Assembly (NCBI GenBank): GCA_039545295.1
Contig: BCIK01000018.1
Coordinates: 435,543-499,542 of the forward strand
From: Udeniomyces pyricola
Lineage: Eukaryota > Basidiomycota > Tremellomycetes > Cystofilobasidiales > Mrakiaceae
Length of the DNA stretch: 64,000 nucleotides
Direction of reading: 5' to 3'
Part shown: positions 37,910-53,281 of the stretch, piece after piece
How positions within the stretch are numbered: position 1 is the stretch's first letter
Layout: each line of letters opens with the position of its first letter
Made by a program: the position numbers and the translations under genes
The notes under the pieces: model-generated
What the model was told of the DNA's origin: nothing
The model's database searches: none
Seen by the model: the letters and a program-made list of their open reading frames with translations, nothing else

Positions 37910-40900
37910 ATGTCCCTTCCTTCGTCACTCACCAAGCTTCGCCTCCCTCTCAGTTCCCTCTCTAGCGCTAGGGCCGCCCGATCTTATGTCCGTCTTCCTT
38001 CAGCTAGCGGCCCATCTCACCTTTCTTCAAGGCGTGCCTTCGATGGCCCCTCCTCTACCACTCCTCCATCGCTACCAGCCACGCGCAAGATCGCCTCGAT
38101 AGCACTTACATCCACTCTCGCACTCGCCCTTCTCTATGCGCTCTCACCTCCCTCCGTTGTCCGAGCCGACTCTCAAGAAGCCCGGCACGCCCCGAAGCTC
38201 GCGCGCAAGAAGCCAAAAGATAAAGCCGCCGAAGCTGGCGATGGCAAGCCAGGCGATTTCATCTCGATCCAGGAAGTTGAGAAACATCGGGGCAGACAGA
38301 ACGGAGCTGAAGAAGAGTCCGTTTGGGTCGTCATCAATGGCGATGTATGGGAGTGAGTGGCGATCGTCTGCATGAGATAAGAGGCATGGACCCCAAGGAC
38401 AGGCGGGTTGTGGAGCGTTCGGGTGAGGCCGGAAGAAGTACGGAGCGAATCCCGCACGAGACGTTTGACTGACGACGTCGGCACTGCTATACCTCTATCA
38501 AATTGTCGTCTTGGCCGGATATCTCACTCTCGACAGCGTAACAGATTGGTTGCCAAACCACGTAGGTCTTGTTTTCGCAGTTCACGAACACTGTAGCGAG
38601 AGCCCTCAGGGACGCCTTCAGTAGCCTACGCCCCGTATCCACCCATTCTTCTGTCGGGACTGTACTATATCGTTCTGCTTGCTGATGAGCAAAAAACGCT
38701 CACATCATATTCGATCAACTTATGCCTCTGATAGCCCGGTGGATCAAAGATCATCCTGACCAACGCGGGCAAGGACGTCTCGAAACTGTTCAACCCTATC
38801 CACCGTATGTCTCCAGTATACGTTCTTTTGTTGGCCAACTGCCATGGCTGGTTGTGTTCGTCATACTTGGGAAGTTCATTCCCCTTTTCCAGGATTGTTT
38901 TGACGTTTCTCAAAACTTTGTCACACACCCGATAAAATCATTCAGCTCCGAAGACCTTGGAGACGAATCTCCGGCCCGATCAGCATATTGGCCGAATTGA
39001 CCCTGCCTTTGCCTCCCAGCTTCAAGCGGATCCTGACGAGGACGAGGAACGCGTCAAGGAAGCTCGGGAGAAGATGCCCCATGTGGATAGCATGGTCAAC
39101 ATTGCCGACTTTGAAAAGCTTGGCAAACACATTCTCAGCAAACAGGCTTGGGCGTGTACGTCTTGGATATGCTTTCTGGATCATTCCCGTGTCCTTCGGT
39201 CTCGTCCCGAGTGATGAGAGTTTCGTCCGAACCTGGCAAGACTGATGGGTGCTTTTTTCACTTTTTGCAGACTACTCTTCAGCCGCTGACGATGAAACTT
39301 CAAGATTCCACGTATGTTGTACATTTTCCAGGCCTTCTTGATAGGGGTGCGTGTTCGTTAATGCAAGCGCCGTATCGGACGAATCTCTAACGCGTCGTTT
39401 CTTTGCCTTTTTGTGTATGTGTTTCTGCTCATCCTCAAGGCCAATACTGCCTACCGCAACATTCTCTTCCGCCCGCGCGTCCTGCGTCGGGTTCGCGAGG
39501 TTGATCCTTCAACAACCATCCTCGGTCACAAGAGCACGCTCCCGATCTTTGTCAGCCCGGCCGCTCTCGCGAGGCTGGGAGATGAGGATGGGGAGATGAA
39601 CATCACCAAGGGGGCGTGAGTCATTCTCGTCCTTGATGACCGAGCTGATGATTCTCGAGCTTGGCTTTGATGACGTCGTGAGAAACTGACTGGCGTTTTC
39701 CTCTGACTCTTTACTGACTACGTTTGCTGTATCGCATGTGCTGACGATTTGGTTGCGCGAGTACTTAGCGGCATCAAAGGTATCATCCAAGCAATCTCAT
39801 CGTTTGCTTCTTGCTCACTCGAGGAGATCAATACGGTCCGGAAGGAAGGCCAACCCCTGTTTTGGCAGCTCTATGTCACGTACGTTCGTCACTGTTTAAG
39901 CGTGTGCCCATTCGTAGATGATATGATCCATTGTCGTATGGTTTTGATTTTCTTATATTTTGATTGGTGGACGTTTCATGCTGATCTCTTTGTCGCCGTC
40001 TTCTTGCTTGTAACGCCTCCTGCTTATGCCTCTATTCTGCCTGAATATGCTTTCTCTATCGACATCTGTTTTGTTCTTTTCTTTCTTTCTCCGCTTCACA
40101 GACCTGACCGAGTCAAAACGGAACAAAACATCCGACACGCGATCGAACACGAAAAGATGAGCGCCATCTTGCTCACCGTCGACGCGCCCGTCGGGGGTAA
40201 ACGAGAGAAGGACATGCGACTCAAGCTGGAGCTCGACCCACCGACGGATCACGAGCCTACCGAAAAGGGAGGGTCCACTTCGGAGCAACTATTTAGTGCC
40301 GTCGATCCCGATCTATCGTGGGACGATCTCGAGTGGATCAAGAAGATTGCACCCAACGTGCCGATCGTGATCAAGGGCGTTCAATGCGTCGAAGATGCTG
40401 TGTTGGCTTGTCAACATGGCGTCGATGGTTGTTACATCTCCAACCATGGCGGTCGTCAACTCGAAACCGCTCCGCCACCCATTCACGTCCTCAAGGAGAT
40501 CCATCGACTTCACCCTGAACTTCTTGCCCGAGGCGCCAAGACGGAGTTCTTCATCGACGGCGGCGTCGAGCGGGGGACGGACGTTCTCAAAGCGCTTTGC
40601 TTGGGCGCGAAAGCGGTCGGCATGGGTAGACCGTTTCTCTACGCTCAAAGTGCGTACAAGGAGAGAGGCGTCGTCAAGGCGATTGAAAGTACGTTTTTTT
40701 TTTTTTTTGTCTCACCCCACATATATGTAGATTTCTCTCTTTTTTTGTATTCTTGTAATCGGTCTCTTATACCTATCCTCCCAGTCCTTTTCTTCCAAAC
40801 CAATCGAGCCCTTTCACTAACCATTCTCTTTCCATTTTCACTTTCTCCCTTGTTTCTTTCACCTCTATGTTGTAAAACCTCCACCCCCCCCCCTGCCTTT

Positions 40901-41108
40901 TTCTCCGTGCCCATCTGCAATCATCATCAACGAATTTCCTCGACCCACCTCGGAAACCCCTGCATTCATCCTCCATCACTCTAAAGTCATGGAAGCCGAG
41001 ATTGAGATGGGCATGCGATTGCTCGGGGTGACGTCGATCGATCAGCTCGGGCCAGAGTATATCGAGTGTCTTCCCGAGACGGGTTACGTTCCGAAGCAAT
41101 ACCACTAA
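37910..41108 (+). CDS. CYB2: L-lactate dehydrogenase, flavocytochrome b2
   Basis: This mitochondrial intermembrane-space enzyme oxidises L-lactate to pyruvate and passes electrons to cytochrome c through its haem domain. The first exon has a presequence (MSLPSSLTKLRLPLSSLSSA) and a single hydrophobic segment, IASIALTSTLALALLYAL, typical of a bipartite sorting signal. The cytochrome b5 domain follows: VWVVINGDVWE, then VTDWLPNH joined to PGGSKIILTNAGKD, giving the haem-ligand HPGG across a splice site. The FMN domain contains KQAWAYYSSAADDE, RNILFRPRVLRRVREVDPST, LPIFVSPAALARLG, QPLFWQLYV, ILLTVDAPVGGKRE, VPIVIKGVQCVEDA, ISNHGGRQLE with the catalytic His, and EFFIDGGVERGTDVLKALCL with AVGMGRPFLYAQ. 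The C-terminal tail includes PEYIECLPETGY. There are many introns; the last is about 300 nt. The stop at 41108 is followed by a TA repeat. Confidence 0.93.
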
Positions 41109-41847
41109 TATATATGTATATATATATATATATATATAACGGAAGATTTTGATTTGGCCGGGATTCGTGATTGGGATGGAAAGCTAGGACGAAAAAGGCA
41201 CGGAGGGAGGCCGAAGGGGGGGGGGGGGGGGTTGGTTCGATTGAACGTATTTATCCCGCACAACAGTTGTCATCAGAGGAATCCTTGAAATAAAATGAAG
41301 GAATTCAGAGAGGATGGGGTCATCTTAGAGAGAGAGATCGAAACATGGCACTGGTCTGATTCATATCGGTAGAAACTATACCGGCGTTCCTGAGGTCATA
41401 CGATCATACAGATGCAAAATAGGGTGGATGTGTAGATTTCACGTCGTGCGTGCGAGGCTTCGCTTCTAAGCCCAACAAAGAAGTAGCAGAAGAAAGGGAG
41501 AGAGAAAATAAAGAGAGAGAGAGAGAAGCATACTACTACAACGGGTCAACCGTAAGAAGAAACGAAGAAAAAAAAAGGGGGAAAAGAATAAGAGGTAAAA
41601 AGACAGAAGAAGACAAAAAAGAAAAGAAAAGAAAAGAAAAGAGAAATCCCGACCTGGATCATGATACAACTTGACTCCCCCTTTACACGATCGAACCAAC
41701 CTTTCCCTTAAGAAGGGTTTCCCGCACATTAGACATTGATCGCATACCCCAACCTCTCACCCCAATTTCCTCCGCTCATATCGAGCATTAAGAAGAAGAA
41801 AAACCCACGCATCCGAGCTGGGTATGTTTCGTGAATCTTTTGCAAAA
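41109..41847. other. Tail-to-tail intergenic region
   Basis: No gene is seen. A TATA repeat starts at the CYB2 stop (41106-41139), a G run lies near 41217-41231, and an A/G-rich stretch spans 41490-41645. The last is purine-only for long intervals. Confidence 0.65.
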
Positions 41848-44672
41848 TCAGACCACGTAGACTTTCCCGAGTTCATACCACCTAACTCTCACGCCACTCT
41901 TCGGACACGTCACCCATTCTTCCTCTTCATCCTCCTCACACCCTCTTCCACCATCGCCTCCACCCGGTCGAACACGCTCGATCCTGTCCCGGAGCGCGCG
42001 TTCCGAGTAGACATAGCCGTTCGGGAAACAAAGGGGTCCGTTGCCTGGAGTATCGTCCATAGGTTTTTGGGTGAGTGGGCAGAGGAGGAGGGAGTTTGTC
42101 GGGTGCGAAAAGGGGAGTGGGTGGGATAAGTCGGAGAGACGACAAGTTGGGCATGAGGGATGGCTCAGTGGATTAGTGATAGAGGTGACGGTAGGAGTGG
42201 TGGTAGGAGGAACGGAAGTGGCAGTGAGCGTAGGATCAGATGCGACGGCGGCCGAGGTCGAGGAGCCGTTGTTGTTGTTGTTGTTGTTCGTCGGAGCAGG
42301 AGGTAGAGGTGGGGTTGTAGTCGTCAAGGGTGGCGACCAATGCTGGAGGTAAATTGGTTGTGTCGAGGATGAAGTCGATGGTTGGTTGTGATGAAGATGA
42401 TGATGCCATGCTGACGCCGACGAAGACGTCGGACCAGGTGGGGCCAGGCTCGGAAGGGAAGGTGGGAACGATCCAAAAGCGGTGCTCGATCCAAAGGAAG
42501 GATAGTAATACTCGAGAGCATCTTCAGCATTCACGCCCGCGGTGGTCGACGCGGCTCGTCGTTCGGCCGTCATGGCATTTGAAGATGACTCAGGCCGGTT
42601 TCCCCCGACACTTCCTCCGGGAAATCCAGATCGGTTGCGCCCGTGCACGAGTTCCTCGAACCACGATGGCAGTTCGGATGGCTGGTGAGCCTTCTTACCT
42701 TCCCCATCGGGTTTGACGTCTGACGACGCCGAGGGACTCAGAGGCACAACGCACGACGGCAGCTTGAACGTCGAAAGGCCTGCAGCGAGAGCGGGAAGAA
42801 GTGGCGAGGTCAAGGGAAGCGAGTACGTCTGAAGGAATGTCTGTCGAAAGTGGGAGAGCAGATTTTGCCAGCGTGCGGGGGTGTAGAGGCCCTGGAAGAC
42901 GGAAGCAAGTCGTATCAATCACGTCTGTCATAGGTGCTAATTCAATCTCAAGAGTCTGAGCAACACGGCTCCAAGTCATGAGAGCAAGCAAAACCCTCGA
43001 AAGAACTCACGTTGTATCCTGGGATCTGTGCGCCAGTCATCTCGTCAAACGCCAAAAGACCCATGTAGCGTTTGATTTCGGTCATATGCGTTTCTGACCA
43101 GGGGACAAGGTATCGACAGAGATAGGCCAGGGCTGGCGTGGTTGAACGGCGACGACAGAGTTCGACGTATTCCTGCGTTCGGAGCAAGAACTCGAGTGGG
43201 TTCTGATGGAAAACAAAAGTAATTCGAAAAAGAAAGAAAGTAGAAAGCAACGTTAGCGGTGAAGGGGAAGAGTGTAAGAAAACACGTGAGCCTCGCGTCC
43301 TTTCCCTCGTCAATATCAGTCAAGCGGACTGGTTCCATCACAAGATTCGTTGGACATGTTCGATCGAGAAAGGGACGAACCGCCGTCTTTTTGAGCGACC
43401 CTCGATTTTCACCGCACCATGCTAGGGCTTCCGTACACGAGCCCGAGGCCAGCGAGGCTTCGATCTGAACGAGCTCAAGGAAGAGATCAATGTCCACGAG
43501 TTTCTGCAACGGATGTCAAGCACCGAATTATTTCCACAAGAGTTGGCATAAGATCATAGTCAGCATCGTCAAGAATGATCGCAAAGAAGGATGCGCTTCA
43601 ATGTGTAGCCGGCGATCGATCAACGAGGTAGATGTCATGGTGGACGATGATGTTGGTAAACGTCTACTTACGTCAATGCCTCGGGATTCAGCCAAGGCTC
43701 TCGCAGCGTCTGGTTTGCCTTGCCGGACGAGATGGTCAACAACGTACCGAGCGAGTCGGGTTTCAGACCATCTGCGCACAGGACACAGGATACCGAAGAG
43801 CATAAGTCAATGTAACAGCTCCCAAAAGGTAACAACAAACGCCCATTCCCGTGCTACGGGCAGACAGTGATTGAGATTATGTAGACTGGAGAGCAGTTGG
43901 GTATACATACTCATAGAACGCCGGGTCAGAGGTCGAGGCGAGGGAGTCGAGTTGGGCTAGATGGCCAAGTCTCGGTCGGAGAAGCGGTGGGTTCGTTTCG
44001 GACGGAAGAAGGTCCGAGAGCTTGAATTGGATGATGGAAAGGTGAAGTCAAGAGAGTCAGTTGAGGACAGTTGTGGGGCTGAGAAGATTGAGTTCTGTAG
44101 AGCTAATAGACCCAAAGGGGTCGTTGGCATGATGGTGATAGCGGAAGGGGGAAGCTTCACGCAGCAAGCAAGTCTATCTTACCTCCCCCCTTGGCCGTAC
44201 GTACGTCTACGATGGCAACCATACTCCCCATTCATGATGCATCACTCACCTTTCGTTTTAACCCCTTGACCCGCTCGACGCCTTCCCCAAGCTTCCGCCT
44301 TATCTCCGCTTTACCCTCTTCCCCTTCGGCCCCACCGGATTCGAGGTCGGCTTCCAGTTTCGCGAGCTCATCCACCATCGACGTGAGGGCACTAAAGTCC
44401 TTTTCGATAGCGCGTTGAGAGGTTCGAAATGAACGCTTGAGCAGCTCAAAAGGGGTCTGAAATGGGGGTTTTCAGTGGCCCGCGCAAGAGGAAAGGAAAG
44501 CTTGTTAGGTCCGATGAGGACTGATGTGGCCAAGAGGGTTATTACTCTGGTTGGCCGAGGATGGAAAGAGCAGGACACGAACACGTAGGAGATGGTCCTC
44601 GAGGAAAAGTGCATGATCACGGTGGATGATGGAACCGATATTGTGGGGAGTAGCTGTAGTGATAGATGTCAT
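41848..44672 (-). CDS. FYV10: Gid9/Fyv10 (MAEA) subunit of the GID/CTLH E3 ubiquitin ligase
   Basis: This is one of the two RING-type subunits of the GID/CTLH ubiquitin ligase, which in yeast degrades gluconeogenic enzymes when glucose returns. Exons give, in order: MTSITTATPHNIGSIIHRDH; PFELLKRSFRTSQRAIEKDF with the coiled segment SMVDELAKLEADL; WSETRLARYVVDHLVRQGKP (LisH-like); VDIDLFLELVQIEASLASG and EALAWCGENRGSLKK (CTLH); then LEFLLRTQEYVELCRR and LVPWSETHMTEIKRYMGLLA (CRA). The C-terminal RING-like domain has CPTCRLSDLSHPLPFSHPTN, LLCPLTQKPMDD, LCFPNGYVYSERALRDRI and WVTCPKSGVRVRWYELGKVY, close to MAEA. About 170 low-complexity residues rich in Ser, Pro, His, Asn and Thr are inserted between CRA and RING. 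Intron and exon phases were not all checked. Confidence 0.9.
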
Positions 44673-45310
44673 GATGTGAGCCAAGGGATGGGTTGATGAT
44701 CGATGGGATAGCAGGCTAAAGGGATAGATTGATGATGAGAGAGGGAGGGGGAGGGGGAGCGGATGACGGGTGGGGCCGACCGATCGGGCCATTGCCGAGA
44801 GAGAACGAGGTGAGGCCGCCATTTTCGATCGACAAGACAAGTCATGTATTATTGTTATTCAATCAGGACACAGTAATGATGTGTTTCTAAGCTTCATCGA
44901 GCATGACCAGCACTAGCATTACATTTTATATAAAGAAAATAGATGCGCAAACAGAATAACACTGAGCGAAAGATCTCGAATACCACAGTCAGATGAGGAA
45001 AGCTAGCATATAGATGGAACGTGCATCATGTCCTGGCTATACGGTCGAGGCGATTGATGTCAACGGACATAGCAAGCAAAATAAACTACGGGAAACAAGG
45101 CCGAATCGGTTGGCATCATAGAGATTCTGCAGGAGTCTACACGGGCTAATCGAAGCTGTCTTGCGGCTATCGTGGACCGACAGTCAATCGATCGACGCCT
45201 TCCTCCAGGTTTTGACTACAAAGACACATAAGAGACCCATGAAGATATCATCAGTAACCTCGAAAAGGCATCCGTCCACAATGATCCAAGAACTGTCTAG
45301 AGTCAACGAG
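44673..45310. other. Intergenic region upstream of FYV10, 3' of the CaMK gene
   Basis: No gene is seen. The first 160 bp are G/A-rich on the plus strand, as expected for the pyrimidine-rich leader of FYV10. The remainder shows ordinary mixed sequence. Confidence 0.55.
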
Positions 45311-47518
45311 CTAAGGAGAAATCGAATCGACGTACAGGCCACCGTTGTCTGCCCGCTTGCCCATCATCTTCTCCCTAGCCGCCTTGACTTCGATCGCCAT
45401 TTCCTCTTCGTCAGCGGTCTGATAAAAGTCGCTATCGGACTGGACAAGTCGTGAAATAGGTAGATAAAGAGAGACAACGTCAATCCAGGCCCACCATCCA
45501 ACGGAGTGAATCGGGAACACAGAATGAATAGCCTTCTTGTCACTTACAAGTTCCGCTTCTTTTCGCTCGAGCTCAGCCTGGTCGTTCGCAATAGCGGCAT
45601 TGAATGAGTTGGAACGAGACCGACGCTCTTCGCCTGCGAGACCAAATCTTCTCGAAGCAGTCACCACCTGCAGTGCAATGACAACCATCCACGTATCTCA
45701 TGTCAGTCATATCATCAAGCCACCGTCTATCTGCTTTTTTACGGACAGAGAGAGAAGGGGAACTCACCCGGAACGCTTGCCTCCATTTTGCCTGTGCCGA
45801 GAAGTTCTCTCGCAGTCCTTCTCCAATGTCCTCGTCGTCGGCAGCGTGCGTAGCGAGCCAAGGGTGCAGGGCAGCCTGGGCCGCCGTCGGTCGCTTCGCA
45901 GGGTCGGTCTGGAGCAAAAGTTTGATGAATTGTTTGGCTGTCAAGAAACGAAGATGAGCTTCAAGATCAGAGAGGAGAAGTCGATGAAGACGGGTCAAAA
46001 TAGCGGCACGACGAAGAAAAGCAACGAACATTCTTCGCTCGGCCTGACGCGACGCAAAGATGAGAAGATTATAGAACATCAGTACTACAAGCTCAATGAG
46101 CCGTATTCAATTGCGAATAAACGCACCTCTTCCAGTACCGCGGATGAAACTCGATTCGCCCTCGGATCGTCTCCTCCATGAGCTCCTTCTGGTTGTCCGA
46201 TCGGAACGGGCTGTACCCGCATAACAAGACATAGGCGACGATACCGAGCGACCAAAGATCACATGGTTTGCCGTGGCCGACGTTCGTCAACACTTCGGGT
46301 CTGGAGGAGAGCAACGCATAAGCGGACAGTGAGCCAGTTTGTTTTCGAGACAGGGACCGAAAGCTCATCAACGGGTGCTTACGCAGCATAACCGACTGAG
46401 CCCGCAGCCTTCAAGACCGACAGAAAGGGCCGAGATAATGACAAACACAGCCGGGTACATCGTTAGGATCTGTCTATCAAAACTCAAGGGCAAACAAACA
46501 ACGAGATTACGAGTGTTTAACGCATACCACAGTCAGAAGATCGTCTGGCTTGTCAAGATGCTTGGCGATACCAAAGTCGGCCAAAACAAGCCGCGAGTGC
46601 TCGTCCCGAGTTGAGTAGAGAATGTTTTCCGGCTAAATACAGGAGCGACATATAGCCGGATGAGTCAGCAGGCATGACTGTCCTCGACTGGCGACGCGTC
46701 CGTCAGGAGAGGGAAACGTAAGCCCACCTTGAGGTCACGGTGAACAATGTCGTGGTCGTGAAGGTACATGATGGCTGAAAGAACTTCTCTGCAGGATCAA
46801 TTGTCTCCAGTTCGGTCAGATGCGCGTCAAAACAATCTGAGTAAGGGCAACCAAAAGCAAGAGAGATCATCAAGACAAGAAACGCACCGGATAACTCCTT
46901 GAGCGTCTGCTTCGGAAAACTTGCCCCGCGAGGTGATGCGACTGAACAGCTCTCCACCCGTAGCGAGTTCAAACGCCATATAGAACCTCTGGCGAGACTC
47001 AAAATACTCGTAGAACTTGACAATGTTGGGATGGTCGAGCGATTCGAGGACCGACATCTCACTCATGACGTCGTCCTCCTTGCCTTTGACAAGCTTCTTC
47101 TCGATGATCTTCATGGCAACTTCGCGAGAGCCATCCTTAGCAGCACATCGAACGACCCGACCAAATGTTCCTGCAGAGTCATCAAGGAAGCGATGTCAAT
47201 TCACATCGGAAACCATGGAACATCAAAGGCAAGTATAGGAGAAACCTTTGCCGAGTTCCTATATAGTCGAGAGAACAGTATATGCAACCAAAGGGGATGA
47301 TACGTCAGGACCAGTCAATCACAGACGAATCGAGGATCATGCTCTGAAAAGATTGCATACCTCGCAGAATTTGTAGTCCTTTTTGCGCTTGTAGCTCTCG
47401 GGCTGGCATGAGTTATAAATGGAAAGAAGGGCACATCGAGATGAGGGTCGAATATCGCACAAGAGCGGAGACGGCGACGACGCCGAGATGGCAAGGACGG
47501 AAGACGGACCTGGTTCAT
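45311..47518 (-). CDS. Calcium/calmodulin-dependent protein kinase (CaMK family)
   Basis: This is a Ser/Thr kinase with the layout of fungal CaMK I/II-type enzymes. Spliced exons give [22 protein letters not shown], then [20 protein letters not shown], so the Gly-rich loop is split around a 13-nt exon near 47243-47255. Then come [35 protein letters not shown], the catalytic loop [71 protein letters not shown] and [22 protein letters not shown]-terminal region [16 protein letters not shown] followed by VTASRRFG matches a calmodulin-binding autoinhibitory helix, and the tail has [14 protein letters not shown] and APE-type motifs are intact, so it should be active. The start is either 47518 or an in-frame ATG at 47539. 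It is divergent from the subtilisin gene. Confidence 0.9.
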
Positions 47519-48502
47519 GATGGTTTCCCTCAATCCCATGATGGCAAGTAGCTGATGTTGATTGGTGACGGATGGCTTTCAGGGGGTTGACGTGGTAGTT
47601 GAGGAGAAGGATCGCGTTGTATAGACGTGCACAGGACAAAATGTAGTGTAACAGATGACCGGAGCTGTTTAGAGACGGACTGGTTGGTGGAGGCTTCGGC
47701 GAGGTTGAAACGTGAGATGAGCGCGATGATATCAATGTTTGTTTGCTAGGAGCGGCTCTTAGGGATCTCGATGAGGGGTGGATGGTGCTAGAAGTAGAAT
47801 TGGTGACGGTGTGTCGCAATCAAGAGACGAGGTGGGTATCCGGAGACAAGGGATGGCTGAGGGCCCTGATGATGAATGCATGATGCGGCATGCGGCGTGC
47901 ACTGCCATTCCCATGCCCAGCTGCTCGCCCAGCGCCTAAGCAATCTCTTCAGCTCTCGATCGATCAATGCGGCAAACATATACATCAGGTCCAGGCTTGT
48001 GTGTTGTCAGCCTCTTATTCTTAGCCCATGCGATCTGAGATGCAAGATTCATGCTCGATCGATGGACGTGAATCGTCCCACGTTCGCTGCATGATGATCA
48101 TGACTCATGTACCGCGTGTGATCAGTAGGAGCTGTCGAGCTTCAAGTATGACGTATCCAGTATAGTACTCCTATTACCAGCTGATAACCGGCGGCTTGCG
48201 AATTGCGGCGGCCATATATCATGTATATATTCTGCTGCATGCGGGCGATATATATATATCGCGACGTCAACGTACGTCTGCGTTCTGACCCGTCCTCGTC
48301 AATATACATCGTATGATAATTATTTGCAGGTCGAGTTCACGGGAATGAGGAGCGAGTCACGTTCTTCAGTAACGCCGAGCACAACAACGTGTAGAGCTGT
48401 GCAGGCCAGGCCGGCTTCCTATGACGGGACTGTGTCGTCCTCCTGACATTGGTCCTCCCTCAGCCAATCCCAACCATACCCACCCCACCACCCCACCCCA
48501 AC
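47519..48502. promoter_or_regulatory. Head-to-head region between the CaMK gene and the subtilisin gene
   Basis: About 1 kb separates divergent starts. A TATATATATA run lies near 48249-48260, close to a CATGCATG-type cluster near 47870-47900. The minus-strand frame 47337-47819 has no recognisable protein. The last 80 bp before 48503 are C-rich. Confidence 0.5.
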
Positions 48503-51332
<2,830 letters not shown>

Positions 51333-51947
51333 TTGAGCCGAGTTTCTACACCCGACCTCTCATACCTGCCTTTTATCCGTCCCCTCTACTATGCACCCCT
51401 TCGCATTCTCCCATCAAACACAATCCCATCTCTGTTTCTTTTTTTCTTTGCATTCTCCTCTCTGCTCCGATCTCTGTCTGGATCCTTCTCTAACTCCCTT
51501 ACCTTGGGCTGTAGCGTTATAGTGCATCATTCTCTGCAGCTCTTCGTCATTGTTCGACTCTTTTTTTTTCTATCTGAGTTCGTTCATGCCGCCGCTGGCT
51601 GGGGCTTGGTCTCGATTCGTTCCTTCCTATCGTCTCTTTTTCTTTGTCGCGCGCGTTTGTTTTCACTCTGGAAGTTCAAGGTTGTAAAGTTATTAGATGA
51701 AAGCTAAACCGAATCCGAGAGTATGTTAGATATGTAGAATTTACGTAGTTTAGGAATCGATTGGGATGAATTGAGCCAGACTGCTTAGCGTTGGATCGGG
51801 TGCATGCCAGATAACGATCGTGCGGCCGACACGTTGACTGCGCGTCAGAATACACGCGCCACCGGCCACTTCGAGCGCCATGCATCATCATGCATCATGT
51901 CTTGCGCCTTGCTCGTCTCACGACATGTACGTCCCCATCTATCCACA

Positions 51948-51986
51948 TCAGCCAGCCAGCCAGCCAGCCAGCCAACCAGCCAGCCA
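51948..51986. repeat. (AGCC)n tetranucleotide repeat
   Basis: About nine near-perfect AGCC/CAGC units occur in tandem with one AACC variant. It lies in an intergenic region. Confidence 0.9.
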
Positions 51987-53109
51987 TCATCATCCTCACC
52001 GTCCATCGGCCTCTCAACAACCATCGATTGCATTCGTCCACCCATTGAGCTGATGAGGAGGTCCCTCATTTGGCAACTCCCTGCACAGTCTTTCCGCGAC
52101 AGCAGTTCATTCACTCACAAACGCCGCGCGCCACCTCTGAAATCTGAGTGTTGGCTTCCATCGAGGTCGCCGTTGATGCATTGATCTTTCTACATCCTAT
52201 ATACCTAGCTCACTCCTCTACCCCAACACGACACGACAAACACTATGCTTGTACACTGTCTATGTCGTTCTGTACGCCAATCGATCTACACCCCTTTGCT
52301 CACCCAGCCTTGCCTATATGTCTTGCCCCTCCATTCACATACGTTTCCTCTTGCTGGCCATCCATCTGTCAGATCAGCGCTTGTCTATGATCATCTCATT
52401 TCGCCGGTTTGGTATCATATCTCTGAGACGTGGATCTCCGATATCAGATCGGGCTTTTGGGGGGGGGGGGGGTTGGTTCGATCGTGGGTATCGGTCGATG
52501 GGATCGTACTGCGCTAGGGAGGCGACTAAGCGAGTAGGCGGGGAATCAAGTAGGCGAAAGAGACGCGGAGTGCAGGGGAGAGCGAAGAGTAGGCTAGGGT
52601 CATGCAGACAGATGATCGTGTACTTGTCATCGGATCAGAGCTCATGTATGCTTAGTGCAGTGAGGTACACGAAAGTAGCTGATCCTGTCATGTACTACTT
52701 GTCTGCTTACTCAGGCGTTGTACATTTGTTTGCCATCTTACTGACACACACGGATTAGCTGACTACACAAGTCGGGTCTGTCACCAGTCCAGTCGAAATT
52801 CAAACGGCACTTCGTCAGCCTGAGCTGAACGAGGCTGGACGAGCGGAAGTGATAAGCATTGTTGCGTGGGCCTGCCTGTCACCTGTCTCTTCTGTGTTGA
52901 CGGGCGATAAAATCGGGGGGGGGGGGGGGCAGGGTGCATGACTCAATCTTTCCTTTTGACTTCATACTACCGCTTGCACACACCCGCATATTCGCACTCC
53001 ACTCAAACTCCCCTTCCAACACCCTATACCGGACCCCTCTACCTAACCCACATACCCAAACCTCCCCCACATTCTCATGTCATTCACATTAACTCTCCTC
53101 AACCCATCT

Positions 53110-53275
53110 ACCATCATTGCCACCCCTCATCATCCTCATCATCCGCATCACCCTCATCATCCTCATCGTCCAGATCATCCCTACCATCAACATCATCATC
53201 ATCGCTATCCTCAACCACACTAACATCGTCCTCGTTCACAGCACCATCACCACTACCATCACTACTATCATTATC
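53110..53275. repeat. CAT/ATC-rich imperfect repeat ahead of an orphan gene
   Basis: An imperfect trinucleotide array made mainly of ATC/CAT with CTC and ACC variants lies directly upstream of the ATG at 53282. All frames through it are biased (poly-Ile or poly-Ser), so it is not considered coding. Confidence 0.75.
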
Positions 53276-53281
53276 ACCAAC

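Larger units (their letters stand above)
51333..53281. other. Long intergenic region with AGCC and CAT repeats
   Basis: No gene is seen in nearly 2 kb. The first 370 bp are T/C-rich, probably the subtilisin 3' UTR. An (AGCC)n tetranucleotide repeat spans about 51948-51986. G runs occur near 52459-52472 and 52916-52929. From about 53100 to 53280 the plus strand is a CAT/ATC-rich array just ahead of the next start codon. Confidence 0.6.
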
